A stretch of 64,000 nucleotides of DNA from Saxidomus purpurata (taxonomy: Eukaryota; Mollusca; Bivalvia; Venerida; Veneridae). The notes beneath the pieces were generated by a model that saw only the letters and a list, made by a program, of their open reading frames with translations, made no database searches and was not told the DNA's origin. A program made the translations under genes and the position numbers. The stretch spans positions 17,196,077 to 17,260,076 of the forward strand of contig JAFMSR010000009.1 of NCBI GenBank assembly GCA_022818135.1, written 5' to 3'. How positions within the stretch are numbered: the first letter of the stretch is position 1; each line of letters starts with the position of its first letter. Below are positions 61,091-64,000 of the stretch, one piece after another.

Positions 61091-63831
61091 GAAACTACTT
61101 TATTTCAGCAGCAAAAATACTAAGGAACCCATTGGCATTTACTATTTACTTCTATTATATTCGCCTTCAACACAAAACAGACCCTAAACTAGATATATAA
61201 TTTACATGGTACTGTTTAAGCATAGAGTTCTATTTGAAAGTTGTCGTCCTATAAAACGGTGTAGGGTTAAAACCAATATCTCGCTACCTAATGCATCAAA
61301 CACGGTGCGTAATAAAAACAAATTGTGTACTTCTGTGCGTTTACAAATGGAATAAAGTGTATAAAATACATATTCACAAACCTAGGGAGTACAGTGGACA
61401 TATTCAAAACACACCTTTAATGATAACCTTTCATTCAAAATTATACGTTTAACAACTTTCAAGTCTTTCATACACCTTGAATAATAAAGGAAATCAAGAC
61501 AAAAAATCACGAATTGTGTTTAAGGCACTCTTGTGCATTTTAGTTCTATAGTCGTAACTTGAGAAACATAATCTGTACAATTAAAAAATCATTTTAGCTA
61601 CATACATGTTTTATATGCAAGTACATAGTGTGTATACTATATTTACAAGAAAGGATATAAATATATGGGCCAAGTATAAGTATATACAAATTCATCCTAG
61701 TAAGTCAGCTATCTATACTTCGGTTTCGCATGATCAAACCTTTGTCATCTTTCTAAAAAAATATTTGCTGAAAATCATGTGTAAATGGCCTAGAAAACAG
61801 TCACAAAAACTAGCTAAAAGCTTAGTTTGAAGCTTCGTAAACAGTTTTTCTTCCTTTTGCTATAACTTTTTTTCTGCCAATAGGTGAACTATCATGTATT
61901 TGGATCGACCAATGTTATCAGAAATATCATACAATTTCTACATGTTAAAAACTGCATGCATTGTATGAAATGATCTAAGGAACCGATAGACTACATTTGT
62001 ATTATCAAAGCAGTATTTTTATCAGTTCATATTTCAAAGCAGATTCTCTCATAAATAGCGGGATTGATATCACATTGATATAGTTTATTGCACACTGTAG
62101 ATGTATTGCACTTCATAACAAGATAAATGTTCACTGATAGACGGTAAACTGGATGGGATTTGGTCAAATTTGGCACAAACAAAATCACAGTGATTTCCCC
62201 AATTGCATTTTTTTGCACGAGACTAAAGACTTTAAGTAATAAAAACTGTCTGGTTCATTGTAATGCGGCTTCAGCTGCTGAGTCTCGATTCCTTGGAACT
62301 ACAAAAGTACTGAAAGAACCAGTCTAAAAGGGATTGAACCGTATTGCCTTTACAAGTCCATTCATTTTACCAGTCTATATTCCGAAAACCATAATATAAA
62401 ACAAGACATAGCAAAAGTTAATATTAAATTCTAAACAAATCACACAAATAACACATTATCTGTCTCTTGTTGCATTTTCCTTGTAAATGAAACCGTCATC
62501 AAAAACATTTCCCCTATTTCAAACATCTTTCATCCAAACTGTATCCATGTTCAGTCACACGCATATACACATTTCCACTGAATCTGAAATAAATCATTAG
62601 TCAAGTTCAATTTTTCATTTCATCCAAATAATCAAACGCATACAAATGATAGTGTACTAAAACGTTCTGTTAAGTACCATACTTTGGGGTATTTTCGTCC
62701 CGTCAAGTTTTCGCCGTCTTTAACCCAAAAATAGTGGGTTTATTTTGGTACGTGTAGTTTTTGCCATCTAGCATTGGTGGCGAAAATTTATCGAATTATC
62801 CAACTAAATCCAAAAGCAAATGTTAATAACAGGGACATTTTGGACATTGAGTATCCTAAGGGAGTTAGTCTAACGTACCTTTAAGGCTCATCAGTAGGAT
62901 CGTAGGAGTTGTTCCTCTTTTATGGGACACTCACAATTTCTTATACAACAACCACTGATATTTTACCTACCTATCCATAGCGGTAATAAAAACTAATTCC
63001 ATTTGATTAGTTTTTGTTGGCAAAAGAGATAAAAGAGTTCAATGCCAACAACTTCCAGTCCTTTGTGACCTAAGAGTTCAATGCTTACGCAAATTACACA
63101 GCTCAATGCACTTTAAGTGATGTTACCCTTCAAAGTGACCGTCATAATTTTAAGAGATTAAACACTGATATATACTCATAGAAAAATAAATATTACTAAA
63201 GATAAAGCTAAATCCAGATTCCGTGTAACAATCTTGTTATCATCTTGCTTGACCATAATGATTTATGGCCATGTTTATATGAAAAGAACAATTTTTGCCT
63301 ATTACAAGAAAAACATCAAACATCCTTACATTCGCACATGTTCCTCATCATGGAATCATGTTAACAAAACATCAATGCATCATCAATATATCTGTTGGTT
63401 GTCTCCTTTTCAATTTCTTCTTCGTCAGGCTAATCAATATAAATAGAGATCGTATACAAAAATATCAGCGTGGGGACGTAAACATTTGTACCCAAAGAAA
63501 ATAAATATGCATTCGATTACAAAAGATTGGTCATAATAAACATTAAAAACCAAATTCATTTTGTGATTTAATCTGTAGCAATTTAAGCTGTGAATACAAA
63601 TTGTCTACAAAATTACCAAGCAGTGTTATATATTTCTAGAAAACATTAAGTGCATGCAAAGAACCTGGAAATAAAATTTACAGATTAAAAGAGGATGTAA
63701 TTGAGAACTGAGTTTTGAAGATCGCAGTTAAATTCAAATATAATCAACTGCTAGCATTAGAACGCTGTAAATCATCCATACTGACTTAGAAACGAAGATA
63801 ATTAATGAAAACTGGGTATGTATGAATTCTG
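61091..63831. other. X-cassette body, fourth copy, truncated on the right
   Basis: Match of 1996-4829 until 'gtatgaattctga' (about 63831), where the other units continue toward repeat family B and this one does not. No gene. Confidence 0.55.
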
Positions 63832-63925
63832 AACGTAAAATCTTGGTTACTTTGTGAACGAATTCTAAACGTACAAACAAAGTTACCTATGAAAGAATTC
63901 TGTACGGAAGGCTTAGTAACTTCAA
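63824..63925. repeat. Degenerate 36-bp tandem repeat at the unit breakpoint
   Basis: Three successive segments start with gaattctgaacgta / gaattctaaacgta / gaattctgtacgga, spaced about 36 bases apart, each followed by an 'agttac'/'ggttac'/'agtaac' word. The first overlaps the end of the X-cassette match, so the array sits at the breakpoint. Confidence 0.5.
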
Positions 63926-64000
63926 AATTTAATTATAAATTCTGTGTATTAAGCTTGTCATTATTATATTTCAAATTTCATCACAATAACTGCTTTCGTC
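63926..64000. other. Non-X sequence at the right edge
   Basis: No counterpart elsewhere in the window and too short to interpret. Confidence 0.3.

Overview
This window is AT-rich, gene-sparse animal DNA, most likely from a marine bivalve mollusc. The coding sequences are single-exon secreted proteins combining a thrombospondin-type-1-like module with a C-type lectin domain, a kind of protein that is strongly expanded in bivalves. The non-coding DNA is packed with tRNA-derived SINEs, hAT remnants and elements built from ~150-bp internal repeats with terminal hairpins, all of which look molluscan. I cannot name the species; a clam-like bivalve is a guess.

The window is a tandem array of segmental duplications about 11-12 kb apart. 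Each unit carries one plus-strand lectin gene: copy 1 (8678-9469), copy 2 (21039-21815), copy 3 (32055-32831), copy 4 (44069-44845) and copy 5 (56371-57147, with a nonsense codon at codon 9). A further partial unit runs to the right edge without reaching its gene. At least three decayed 3' fragments of the same gene (9682-9789, 22039-22145, 10540-10638) and one place where flanks meet without a gene (about 25172-25445) show that copy number has turned over.

The intergenic DNA is modular. Upstream of genes 1, 4 and 5, and in the right-hand partial unit, lies an 'X' cassette: repeat family A, a 49-bp minisatellite, a long unassigned block, repeat family B, and a duplicate of promoter-like sequence. 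Upstream of genes 2 and 3 lies an unrelated 'Y' cassette. All units then share a ~1.6-2.1 kb promoter-side block before the ATG. Downstream flanks come in two classes: alpha (genes 1, 2) and beta (genes 3, 4, 5 and a relic). All four upstream/downstream combinations occur, which points to recombination or gene conversion through the gene bodies.

The proteins share a nearly constant N-terminal half (signal peptide, amphipathic helix, TSP1-like module) and differ most in the C-terminal ligand-facing part of the lectin domain, where the usual EPN/QPD and WND calcium/sugar motifs are altered. The likely picture is a rapidly evolving cluster of secreted recognition lectins. Secretion and binding roles are inferred from domain content; expression and ligand are unknown.

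Caveats: segment boundaries come from reading sequence side by side and are approximate to tens of bases. Two long homopolymer tracts (17711-17825, 58892-58997) may be assembly artefacts.
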